Shown here: positions 35,743 through 44,068 of the stretch, piece after piece
Layout of the letters: each line of letters begins with the position of its first letter
How positions within the stretch are numbered: position 1 is the first letter of the stretch
Assembly (NCBI RefSeq): GCF_024300825.1
Contig: NZ_CP101323.1
Location: 2,728,001-2,792,000 of the forward strand
From: Natronomonas gomsonensis
Lineage (GTDB): Archaea > Halobacteriota > Halobacteria > Halobacteriales > Haloarculaceae
Reading direction: 5' to 3'
Length of the DNA: 64,000 nucleotides
Translations under genes and position numbers: made by a program
Notes under the pieces: generated by a model
Told to the model about the DNA's origin: nothing
The model's database searches: none
Seen by the model: only the letters and a program-made list of their open reading frames with translations

Positions 35743-37474
35743 CGGATGCCGCCTCCGCGGTCGGTGTCGGAGCCTCTTCCTCCTCGCCGAACGGGTACCA
35801 CGACTGCTTGGCGTCGTACAGACAGGGGTCGACGTAGTCGGTCTCCTCGCCCTCACAGAACTCCACGATAGGCTCGGTTCCCATCTGGTCGACCCACTGG
35901 CGGAACGACTGGCCCTCCTCGCGGTGGGCGGCGAAGGCCTCGACGAGGTTCTTGATTGCGCCCGGCATCTCGTCGGCGGGAACGCGTTGGTTGACCCACT
36001 CGACGAAGGTCGGTTCCTCGCCGATGCCGCCGCCGACGCCGATGTCGACGGCTTCGACCATCTCGCCGTCCTTGCGGGCGCGCATGCCCTGCAGGCCGAT
36101 GTCGGCGGTCATCGCCTGCCCACAGTCGGCCGTACAGCCCGAGAAGTGCATGTGGATGTGCTCGACGTCGTCGGGTAATTCGACGTTGTCACGCAGCCAC
36201 CGCAGGGTTCGGGCCATCCGCGCTTTCGTCTCGGTCAGCGCAAGCGAACAGAACTCGGTTCCGGTACAGGCGATGGCGCCGCGCTGGAAGGGGTTCGGTT
36301 CGGGTGCGTGTTTGTCGAGTAGCGGCTCCTCCAACAGGGCATGGAGTTTTCCCTCGGGCACGTCGACGATGAGTGGGTTCTGTCGACGGGTGAGCCGTAT
36401 CTCCCCGGAGCCGTACTCGAAGGCGAGGTCCGCCAACTCGATTGCGTCCTGTGCCGACAGCCGCCCGACGGCCACAGAGAGGCCGACGTACTTGTTGCCG
36501 TCGGCTTGCTCGCCGACGCCGACGTGGTCGGCACGACCGGCATCGGCCGGCAGGCCGGCGTTGTAGGTGTACTTCTCGCGGAAGTCATCGCCCGCGGACT
36601 CCAGCGGGCCGACGCGCTCTTCGAGTCGGTCCCGAATCCAGTCGGTGCCGTGTTCGTCGACGAAGAACCGCGCGCGGTTCTTGTTGCGGTTCTGGCGGTT
36701 GCCTTCCTCGAAGTACAACTCGACGAACGCACGGACAACCTCGTAGGCTTCCTCGTCGTCGCTGACGAAGATATCGAGAGCGCGAGCGCGCCGGGGCTGA
36801 CGGCCACCCAGACCGCCACCGACGCGGACGTTGAAGCCACGTTCGCCGTCTTTCTCGGCCGGTTCCAGCCCGATGTCGTTGATGGAATCCTGGGCACACC
36901 CCTCGTGACATCCCGTCGCCGAGATGTTGAACTTCCGGGGCATGTTCGCCAGTTCGTCGTCGCCGCGCAACTCCTCCTGAAAGCGGTCGAGCAGTGGTTG
37001 GGTTTCGACGTACTCCTCGCCTTTTCCGGCCAGCGGACAGCCGGTTATGTTCCGCATCGTGTCGCCGCCGGCCGATCTAGACGTGACGCCGACGGATTCG
37101 AGTTTCTCCCAGATTTCCGGTACGTCGTCCAGTTTCAGCCAGTGCAGTTGGATGGACTGTCGGGTCGTCAAATCGATGTAGCCGTTGCCGAACTCGGGAT
37201 TTTCGACCGGCCCGGTGGCGTAGTCGCGGGCGACTTCGGCGATGGCACGGAGTTGCCCGGGTTCGAGGACGCCGTTTGCGTTCGTCAGCCGCATCATGAA
37301 GTAGCTCTCCTGGCCGTCGCGTTGGTGGAACAGCCCCCAGAACTTGAACCGGGAGAACCACGCCGCCTTCTCCTCGTCGGGAATCGACTCGAAGCCAGTC
37401 GCCGCGAACTCCAGAATCTTCTCGCGAACCTCGTCGCCGTAGCAGTCGCTCTTGTACTCCTCTTTGCTGTGCAT
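35735..37474 (-). CDS. nirA: Ferredoxin-nitrite reductase (assimilatory)
   Basis: A 579-residue sirohaem/[4Fe-4S] reductase with the duplicated half-domains of the nitrite/sulfite reductase family. The cluster ligands are seen as CTGTEFC (near 412) and FSGCTADCGQ (near 453), and the first ferrodoxin-like half has GNGYIDLTTRQSIQLHWL and NITGCPLAGKG. Its place next to mobA and nitrate reductase argues for nitrite rather than sulfite. It reduces nitrite to ammonium using reduced ferredoxin. It has its own upstream region (about 217 bp) and overlaps a small downstream gene. Confidence 0.93.
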   Translation of the reverse strand: MHSKEEYKSDCYGDEVREKILEFAATGFESIPDEEKAAWFSRFKFWGLFHQRDGQESYFMMRLTNANGVLEPGQLRAIAEVARDYATGPVENPEFGNGYIDLTTRQSIQLHWLKLDDVPEIWEKLESVGVTSRSAGGDTMRNITGCPLAGKGEEYVETQPLLDRFQEELRGDDELANMPRKFNISATGCHEGCAQDSINDIGLEPAEKDGERGFNVRVGGGLGGRQPRRARALDIFVSDDEEAYEVVRAFVELYFEEGNRQNRNKNRARFFVDEHGTDWIRDRLEERVGPLESAGDDFREKYTYNAGLPADAGRADHVGVGEQADGNKYVGLSVAVGRLSAQDAIELADLAFEYGSGEIRLTRRQNPLIVDVPEGKLHALLEEPLLDKHAPEPNPFQRGAIACTGTEFCSLALTETKARMARTLRWLRDNVELPDDVEHIHMHFSGCTADCGQAMTADIGLQGMRARKDGEMVEAVDIGVGGGIGEEPTFVEWVNQRVPADEMPGAIKNLVEAFAAHREEGQSFRQWVDQMGTEPIVEFCEGEETDYVDPCLYDAKQSWYPFGEEEEAPTPTAEAASDD

Positions 37475-37691
37475 GCGTCACTCGCCTCCGTTAGACGATG
37501 ACCACTCGTCTACCAATACCGAGAATTCCTGTCCGAATATGCCGTTCATTACGTCCGGCCGTACCGTCCTTTCGCCCATAACGATGAGCGTTGACGAGCG
37601 TTCAGATAACTAGGGTACAGGAACCCGTTCGTGGCGTATGACAGGGAATATGTAGAATATAATCGCTTCAAACGGCGGCTTCTGTCCGGAG
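37475..37691 (-). promoter_or_regulatory. Upstream region of nirA
   Basis: A 217-bp gap between nirA and the end of mobA. ATTACGTCC (37548-37556) and GCGTTGACGAGCG (37588-37600) also occur, nearly identical, upstream of nitrate reductase; see findings. No clear TATA box at leaderless distance. Confidence 0.45.
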
Positions 37692-38291
37692 TTATTGAAC
37701 AGCCGTTCGTCCGCGGAGGGTGTCGTCGGCAGCAGTCACCTCGGTCGGGTCGTTGCAGTTGCGTATCGCGCGGGCGTCGGCGTCGACGGCGGTCACGTCG
37801 AGTCGACCGAGGGCGTCGACGAGACGGCGAGACCCACAGGCAAGCGTCGTCTCACAGGCCTGTCGGGCAGCGTCGACGCGGTAGGCTGCTCCCAACGGCT
37901 GGGTCGTGTCGTCGGTGTCGACGACGGCGGCCTCGGCGCCGTCCAGCGCCGCCAGCAGACGCTCGGCAGTCCGGCGGTCGAACATCGGCATGTCGCAGGC
38001 GACGGCGACGACGCGGTCGGCGGCGCTCACGCGGAGGCCGGTCAGCAGTCCCGCTAAGGGCCCGCGGTCGGGAATCGTGTCGACGGCGAACCGCAGGGAC
38101 AGTCCGCTGAAGGCCTCGGCCAGCGCCGCCCGCTGGTCGTTCCGACAGTTGACGACCAGTTCCTCGCCGGGTAATCCCTCGGCCGCCCGACGGCACATCG
38201 GTTCGCCGCCGACATCGGCCAGCGCCTTGTCACCGGGCGGATACCGCCGCGAGCGGCCGCCGGCGAGCAGGAGCGTCCCGACCTCAATCAT
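37692..38291 (-). CDS. mobA: Molybdenum cofactor guanylyltransferase
   Basis: A 199-residue MobA-like nucleotidyltransferase: LLAGGRSRRYPPGDKALADVGG (GTP-binding loop), DTIPDRGPLAGLLTGL and VVAVACDMPMF, with a C-terminal RNCNDPTEV. It attaches GMP to molybdopterin, making the bis-MGD cofactor needed by the nitrate reductase whose gene overlaps its start by eight bases. Length normal. Confidence 0.92.
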   Translation of the reverse strand: MIEVGTLLLAGGRSRRYPPGDKALADVGGEPMCRRAAEGLPGEELVVNCRNDQRAALAEAFSGLSLRFAVDTIPDRGPLAGLLTGLRVSAADRVVAVACDMPMFDRRTAERLLAALDGAEAAVVDTDDTTQPLGAAYRVDAARQACETTLACGSRRLVDALGRLDVTAVDADARAIRNCNDPTEVTAADDTLRGRTAVQ

Positions 38292-40368
38292 CGGCGCTCA
38301 CCACCGCCCGCTCGATGGCCTCTTCTCGTGTCTCGACCGGAGTGAGACGAACCGCACACTGTTTGAAGTTCGGTTCGCCGGTCGGGTCACGTTCGCGCGT
38401 CGTGAGTTCGTTCGTCGCGGGATGGTGAATCGGGAGCCACGCCATCCCTTCGGGGACCGCCTCGTCGCGGGCGACGACTGCGGTGACGACACCGCGGGGT
38501 GATTCGATGTCGACCGCTTCGCCGTCGTCGACGGGTGCGCTCTCGGGGTGGGCCCGCACCGTCACCGTCTCGGGGTCGACCGACCGCGAGCGGATACCCG
38601 TGTTGTAGCCGTCCTGTTGGCGGGCCGTCGTCAGTGTCAGCGGGTACTCTTCGGAGACGGGTTCGGCGACGCCCTCGAACGTCGCCGTCGAGAACCGCGC
38701 CTTCCGGGAGGGTGTCGGAAACGACCACTCGCCGGCGAGGCTCCGGGCCTGGGGGTCGTAGTAGCGATACCCCCCGCGCGATGTCGCGTTCGGCGCCGGC
38801 CACCGAACCGCATGCTCGGCGTCGAGCCGTTCGTAACTGATGCCCGAGCAGTCCGCGAGCGTCCCACGCGTGAGCGCGGCGAACTCATCGAAGACGGCCG
38901 CCGGGTCGCTCGACGGGAAGAGCCCGTCTTCGAGCGCGTTGCCGATGGTCGCGATGATATCGAGGTCCGTCCGAACGCCCGATGGCGGGTCGGTAACCCG
39001 GCGGACCCGCGAGACGGTCCGCTCCATGTTCGTCGTCGTTCCCTCGCTTTCGCCCCACGTCGCGGCGGGAAACACCACGTCGGCGAGTTCGGTCGTCTCG
39101 GTGTGGAAGGCGTCCTGTACGACGAGGAACGCGTCTTCGAGGGCTTCGCGGGCGGCCGTCGCGTCGGGCATCCCGGCGGCGGGGTTCGTGGCGACGGCGT
39201 AGATGGCTTCGACGTCCTCGCCGACGGCCTCCAAGGTTCCGACGGGGCCGGGGCCGGGGTCGTCGGGCAGGCGTTCGGGTGGCACCTCCCATGCGCTCGC
39301 CACGTCCCGTCGGGCGGCAGGGTCGTCGAAGTCGCGATGGCCGGGCCAGGTCCCCTTCGAGGAACAGATGCGGGTTCCCATCGAGTTGGCCTGTCCGGTC
39401 AGCGAGAAGGGGCCCGTCCCCGGACCCATGTTGCCGGAGGCGAGACACAAATCGATGAGCGCCGCGGCCGTGTCGGTGCCCTGGACGTGTTGGTTGATGC
39501 CCATCCCCCAGTACAGAAGCGTCGGATCCGCGAGAGCCTCACAGAGGTGGTCGACGGTTTCGGGGTCGACGCCCGCCGTCTCGGCGGCGTCTTCGGCTTC
39601 GGGTAGCGTCTCGCGGAGTTTCTCGAACCCTTCGGTGTGTTCGGCGACGAACTCGCGGTCGATGTCGCCGCGGTCGAGGAGTCGCGCGAGGACGGCCCGG
39701 GCCAACGCGAGGTCCGTTCCCGGGTCGGGTGCGACGTGGGTGTCCGCGGCCTCGGCCGTCTTCGTCTCGACGGGGTCGACGACGAGTAGTTCGCCGTCGT
39801 CGTCGCCGGCCGAGGCGTGTATCCACCGGAACATGACGGGATGGGCGACGGCGGGGTTGGCGCCCCACACGAGGTGCGTGTCGGCCTCGGGGATGTCGTC
39901 GTACGTCGGCGGGGGCGCGTCGCTGCCGAAGGCGTCGTAGTAGGCGGCGACGGCGCTGGCCATACACAGCGTGGTGTTGGCGTCGTAATACCGCGTGCCG
40001 ACGGCGCCGCGGGCGAACTTCCCGAGGGCGTAGGCGGCTTCGTTGGTCTGTTGGCCGCTGCCGAGGACGGCGAGGCTGTCGGGGTCGTTCTCGACGCGCT
40101 CGCGGAACCCGGTGATTGCCTCCCCCAACGCCACGTCCCACGTCGTCGGCACGAGGTCGCCGTTCCGGCGGACCAGCGGCCGGGTGAGCCACTCGCCGTC
40201 GGGGTCGGTGCTCTCGGTGATGCCGCGGCCGCAGGCCAACCCCTCGTTCGTGGGGTGGGCGGGGTCGCCGCGTGCCACGTCGACGCCGACGCCGATGTCG
40301 GCACCACGGTGGACATGGCCACAACCGACCGCACATCGCATACACGTCGTCGGAACGGGGTCGCTCAC
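38284..40368 (-). CDS. nasA: Assimilatory nitrate reductase catalytic subunit
   Basis: A 694-residue molybdopterin oxidoreductase. N-terminal [4Fe-4S] ligands CMRCAVGC...CGRG (about residues 9-47), the Mo-ligand Cys in DANTTLCMASAVAAYYDAFG (near 133), QANSMGTRICSSKGTWPGHRDF cut into the typical GQANxMG block near 335, and a C-terminal MGD-binding DUF domain (about 580-690; LTTARQQDGYNTGIRSRS). It reduces nitrate to nitrite in the cytoplasm, feeding NirA. First gene of nasA-mobA. No nitrate transporter gene is in the window. Confidence 0.92.
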   Translation of the reverse strand: MSDPVPTTCMRCAVGCGHVHRGADIGVGVDVARGDPAHPTNEGLACGRGITESTDPDGEWLTRPLVRRNGDLVPTTWDVALGEAITGFRERVENDPDSLAVLGSGQQTNEAAYALGKFARGAVGTRYYDANTTLCMASAVAAYYDAFGSDAPPPTYDDIPEADTHLVWGANPAVAHPVMFRWIHASAGDDDGELLVVDPVETKTAEAADTHVAPDPGTDLALARAVLARLLDRGDIDREFVAEHTEGFEKLRETLPEAEDAAETAGVDPETVDHLCEALADPTLLYWGMGINQHVQGTDTAAALIDLCLASGNMGPGTGPFSLTGQANSMGTRICSSKGTWPGHRDFDDPAARRDVASAWEVPPERLPDDPGPGPVGTLEAVGEDVEAIYAVATNPAAGMPDATAAREALEDAFLVVQDAFHTETTELADVVFPAATWGESEGTTTNMERTVSRVRRVTDPPSGVRTDLDIIATIGNALEDGLFPSSDPAAVFDEFAALTRGTLADCSGISYERLDAEHAVRWPAPNATSRGGYRYYDPQARSLAGEWSFPTPSRKARFSTATFEGVAEPVSEEYPLTLTTARQQDGYNTGIRSRSVDPETVTVRAHPESAPVDDGEAVDIESPRGVVTAVVARDEAVPEGMAWLPIHHPATNELTTRERDPTGEPNFKQCAVRLTPVETREEAIERAVVSADD

Positions 40369-40929
40369 GGCAGTCCCCCGTTTCGACGCGGCTTCGTCGA
40401 CGATTCGACCGAGAGAGATGAACGAACGTCTACCGCAGCGGCCGATTCGAGTCCGAACGGAGTATCCATCGTCAGTCGATTCGACGAACTATCGTGCAAA
40501 AACCGTACGCGTTGACGAACGGCCACTACAAACGATTCAAACTGACTGCGTGGCGGGTTTCTAATGGCGTATTACGTCCTTAATTACGCAACGTCGGATT
40601 GAACTGGACGGTCGTCTCACGCACTAAAAAGCGGTTTCGGCCCGGAGGGGCCGACCACGGAAACCGTCGGATGCCAGCCGTTCGGTTCGTTCCTGAGCGA
40701 TGCACACCGGAGACCACGAGGGTCCCGCGGTGTCTCGACGAACGAATCGGTGTCGTAATATCGCATCGGGAGCGGCAATATCTGAATACTATGGTGGAAA
40801 TATTGCTTGAATGTCCTCTTATAGACGAATATTTTAGTCGAATGTTGTCTGCCACCGAATCGCTGTCCCTGCGATACCGTTCGACTGCGGACGGTAACGC
40901 CTTTCGGGCCGGCAGTCGAATCGGCGCGC
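40369..40929. promoter_or_regulatory. 561-bp divergent region between nasA and hemL
   Basis: Contains near-copies of the motifs seen before nirA: GCGTTGACGAACG at 40509-40521 and ATTACGTCC at 40571-40579. A nested hairpin lies at 40632-40666. AT-rich AATATCTGAATACTATGG and GAATATTTTAG (about 40778 and 40828) are possible hemL promoters, about 100-150 nt upstream of its ATG. No protein gene seen. Confidence 0.5.
40632..40666 (+). ncRNA. Nested hairpin in the nasA-hemL gap, possible structured RNA
   Basis: CGGTTT (40632-40637) then CGGCCC (40638-40643), a GGAG loop, GGGCCG (40648-40653), a 7-nt bulge and AAACCG (40661-40666): two stacked 6-bp stems, preceded by A5. It lies upstream of both divergent genes, so it is not an ordinary terminator of either. 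Whether it is transcribed is unknown. Confidence 0.35.
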
Positions 40930-42270
40930 ATGAACCACGAGACATCGCGGTCGCTGTACGACCGGGCGCTGTCGGTCCTGCCGGGCGGCGTCAACTCTTC
41001 GGTGCGCGCCGCGCCACAGCCGTATCCGGTGTTCGCCGACCACGGCGAGGGCGGCCACGTCGCCGACGCCGACGGCAACCGCTACATCGATTGGATTCAG
41101 GGTCTCGGACCCCTGCTTCTCGGCCACGACATGCCCGAGTCGGTTCAGGCCGCGGTCCAGTCCCGCGCCGCCGAGGCGCCGATGTACGGCATGCCGACCG
41201 AAATCGAGGTCGACCACGCCGAATTCGTCTGCCGACACGTCCCGTCGGTGGAGATGATTCGGTTCGTCAACAGCGGGACGGAGGCGACGGTGTCGGCGGT
41301 CCGACTCGCCCGCGGGGTCACCGGCCGCAACAAGGTCGTCGTCATGCAGGGTGGCTACCACGGCGCCCAGGAGTCGACGCTCGTCGAGGGCGACGCCGAC
41401 CACCCGAAACCCTCCAGTTCCGGCGTCCCGCAGTCGTTCGCCCAACACACCCTCCCGATTCCGTTCAACGACGAGGCCGCCGCCCGCGAGGTGTTCGAGG
41501 AACACGGCGACGACATCGCGGCCGTCCTCGTCGAACCGATACAGGCGAACATGGGCATCGCCTTCCCGGAGAGCGGATACCACGAGACGCTGGAGGCGCT
41601 GTGTGAGGACTACGGCGCACTGTTCATCTTCGACGAAGTCATCACCGGGTTCCGAATCGGCGGTCTGCAGTGTGCACAGGGCCGCTTCGATGTCGACCCG
41701 GACCTCACGACGTTCGGCAAAATCATCGGCGGCGGCTTCCCGGTCGGCGCCATCGGCGGCAAGACGGAGTACATCGAGCAGTTCAGTCCCACCGGCGACG
41801 TGTTCCAAGCCGGCACCTTCTCGGGACACCCCGTGACGATGGCGGCCGGACTGGAGACGCTGAAGTTCTGCGCAGAAAACGACGTTCACGACCACGTCAA
41901 TTCGCTCGGCGAGCAGTTACGCGAGGGACTGGCCGACATCGTCGCAGACCACGCCCCCGCCTACACCGTCGTCGGCACCGACTCCATCTTCAAGGTCGTC
42001 TTCTCGCGGGCCGAAAGCGACCCACAGGGCGACCCCTGTTCGAACGGCTGTCGGCAGGACCCCACCTGCGGTCGCTACGGCGAGTGCCCCAAACGCGGCA
42101 CCGACGTGGCCGACGCCGAAACCGAACGCTACGCGCGACTGTTCCGCCCCGCGATGGTCGAACAGGGCGTCCTCGTCTCACAGAACCAGTTCGAGGCCAA
42201 CTTCGTCTCCTACGGCCACACCGAGGAAGACGTCGAGGAGACGCTCGAAGCCTACAAAGAAGCGCTGTAA
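40930..42270 (+). CDS. hemL: Glutamate-1-semialdehyde 2,1-aminomutase
   Basis: A 446-residue class-III PLP aminotransferase converting glutamate-1-semialdehyde to 5-aminolevulinate. It starts [19 protein letters not shown], has [30 protein letters not shown] and the PLP lysine in [16 protein letters not shown] (near 260). Near residue 365 there is an inserted stretch with four Cys (DPCSNGC...TCGRYGECP) not found in typical GSA aminotransferases. ATG at 40930 gives the family N-terminus. Supplies HemB. Confidence 0.95.
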   Translation: MNHETSRSLYDRALSVLPGGVNSSVRAAPQPYPVFADHGEGGHVADADGNRYIDWIQGLGPLLLGHDMPESVQAAVQSRAAEAPMYGMPTEIEVDHAEFVCRHVPSVEMIRFVNSGTEATVSAVRLARGVTGRNKVVVMQGGYHGAQESTLVEGDADHPKPSSSGVPQSFAQHTLPIPFNDEAAAREVFEEHGDDIAAVLVEPIQANMGIAFPESGYHETLEALCEDYGALFIFDEVITGFRIGGLQCAQGRFDVDPDLTTFGKIIGGGFPVGAIGGKTEYIEQFSPTGDVFQAGTFSGHPVTMAAGLETLKFCAENDVHDHVNSLGEQLREGLADIVADHAPAYTVVGTDSIFKVVFSRAESDPQGDPCSNGCRQDPTCGRYGECPKRGTDVADAETERYARLFRPAMVEQGVLVSQNQFEANFVSYGHTEEDVEETLEAYKEAL

Positions 42271-42276
42271 CGCGAT

Positions 42277-42525
42277 TCAGGCGCCGTAGGTTTCTTCGAG
42301 ATATTGGACGATGTCGTCGGACTCGGCCATCCCGTCGACGCCGTGTTCCTCGTCGACGATGACTGGGACGCCGGTCTGACCGCTCACTTCCTCGACGTCG
42401 GTGCGTTCCCCGTGGGCGCGCGGCACCTCGATGCTGTCGTACTCCAGACCGAGTTCGTCCAGTTTGTCGATGACCTTCGCACAGTACGGGCAACCGGGCA
42501 GTTCGTACAGCGTAATGTTCGCCAT
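42277..42525 (-). CDS. Glutaredoxin-like protein
   Basis: An 82-residue thioredoxin-fold protein with the active site LPGCPYCAK (near 11-15), the cis-Pro motif GVPVIVDEE (near 53) and a C-terminal DIVQYLEETYG helix. It is a complete glutaredoxin of normal length, probably reducing disulfides in the cytoplasm. Convergent with hemL, six bp after its stop. Confidence 0.93.
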   Translation of the reverse strand: MANITLYELPGCPYCAKVIDKLDELGLEYDSIEVPRAHGERTDVEEVSGQTGVPVIVDEEHGVDGMAESDDIVQYLEETYGA

Positions 42526-42600
42526 CGGTCTCCCGTAGGTCTCGGAGGATTAAGAGCGCGGCGGTGGTGTGTCCGCCCGGCGTCCACTCGGCCGTCTCGG

Positions 42601-44025
42601 TCAGTCGCCTCGCCGTGACGTGATTGCGGTGGCGAGTCGCTCCCGGCGGGACAGTGCTTCCCCGAGGCCCCACCCGACCGCGAGCAACACGCCGAGCACC
42701 GCCGAGAGGAACGCCCACGACCCCATCCAGACGGGCCGGAACCACGGCTCGATGTGCGAGTATCGGGTCGCCAGTCCGTCGAAGGTGCCTTCGACGGGCG
42801 TGTAGCTTCCGAAGTCGGCGATGGCATCGGCGACGTGGTACCGTGCTGCGGGGCCGCCGTCGCCGCCACCGGAGACGGTGTAACTGCCGGTCGTGCCGTG
42901 GTCGGCCATCGTCGGGCCGTTGCTTCCCTTCTCGCCGCGTTCGGCGTCGTACGGCGCCCACGCCGCGTAGAACTCCCAGACGACCTCGCCCTCTGGCGTT
43001 ATCTCGACGACACGATGGTTCAGCGTGTCGGTGACGAGCGTGTTGCCGTTCGGCAGGCGGTCGGCGTCCCGCGGCCAGTTGAACCCGCCGACACTCCAGA
43101 CGAGTTCCCACTCACAGGACTCCGGCGGCGTGTCGGCGCCGAGGCGAGGGTCGGCGCCGGCGCAGTCGCGTTCGTACTCGACGATGCGGTCGTTTTCGCT
43201 GTCGGAGACGAGGATGACCGGCGTGCCGTCGTCGCGTTCGAGGTAGTCGGGGTTGTGCTGTTCGAACAGCGTGCCGTGGTCGTTGTCCCGTCCCAGTCGC
43301 ATCACGATGTCGCTGTCCGAACGGTCGACGAGAATCACCTGGTCGAAGTTCCGCGGGGAGGCCAACACGTAGCCGTCGTCGGGGCCGACCACGTCGACGT
43401 CGTTGACGTGGGTCCAGTCGGCGTCGAAGCCGCCGTCGGTGCCGTTGGGGTAGTGCTCGCGAAACAGCCACTCCCACTCGGCGTCGCCGGTGGTGGTGTT
43501 CTCGACGTAGAGACGGTCGTCGCTCACGCCGTTTCGGGTGTTCCGCATGTGGGCGACGAGGATTCGGTCTTCGCTCAGGCGCGTCGCGTCGTGGGTGTCG
43601 AGTCGCCCCGGCATGTCGTGGCGCCACTCGACGGCCTCGGTTGCGGTGTCGTACTCGAAGACGACGGTGCCGCCCTCGTAGGTGGACGTGACGAAGAGGT
43701 CGCCGTCGGCCGTCGGGTCGATGTCGTAAAACCACCGCGCTCCGACCTCCTCGCCATCGAAGCGCCACGCGACGCTGCCGTTTCCGTCGGCGGCGACGAG
43801 GCGGGCCGGTTTCTTGGGCTTCCCGTAGCCCGCGAAGTGAAAGCCCTGCACGCTGACGTAGGTGGTCTCGGCGGCCGGCTCCTCGACGGTCCCAGCGCCG
43901 AGTTCGAGGCTTTGGGGGTTGACTGCGGCGTAGGCGGCCGGCAGAAGGAGGACGAAGACGAGAACCGCGAGGGCGACCCGCAGCGTCACGCGACGTGACA
44001 ACGAGTCGACTCGCGGAAGGTCCAT
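42601..44025 (-). CDS. Arylsulfotransferase (ASST) family membrane-anchored protein
   Basis: A 474-residue protein with N-terminal (about 17-40) and C-terminal (about 435-458) membrane helices and a long exported beta-propeller body. Repeated blocks with His, such as RFDGEEVGARWFYDI, WTHVNDVDVVGPDDGYV, GFNWPRDADRLPNGNTLVTD and NHRVVEITPEGEVVWEF, match ASST-family propellers, which move sulfuryl groups between phenolics; the activity here is inference. The ATG at 44025 starts just before the first helix; an upstream frame to 44094 lacks acidic bias. Confidence 0.8.
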   Translation of the reverse strand: MDLPRVDSLSRRVTLRVALAVLVFVLLLPAAYAAVNPQSLELGAGTVEEPAAETTYVSVQGFHFAGYGKPKKPARLVAADGNGSVAWRFDGEEVGARWFYDIDPTADGDLFVTSTYEGGTVVFEYDTATEAVEWRHDMPGRLDTHDATRLSEDRILVAHMRNTRNGVSDDRLYVENTTTGDAEWEWLFREHYPNGTDGGFDADWTHVNDVDVVGPDDGYVLASPRNFDQVILVDRSDSDIVMRLGRDNDHGTLFEQHNPDYLERDDGTPVILVSDSENDRIVEYERDCAGADPRLGADTPPESCEWELVWSVGGFNWPRDADRLPNGNTLVTDTLNHRVVEITPEGEVVWEFYAAWAPYDAERGEKGSNGPTMADHGTTGSYTVSGGGDGGPAARYHVADAIADFGSYTPVEGTFDGLATRYSHIEPWFRPVWMGSWAFLSAVLGVLLAVGWGLGEALSRRERLATAITSRRGD

Positions 44026-44068
44026 GTTCCGTCCAGAGGAGTCCGCAAGGAATACCTTGCGGTTGGGC

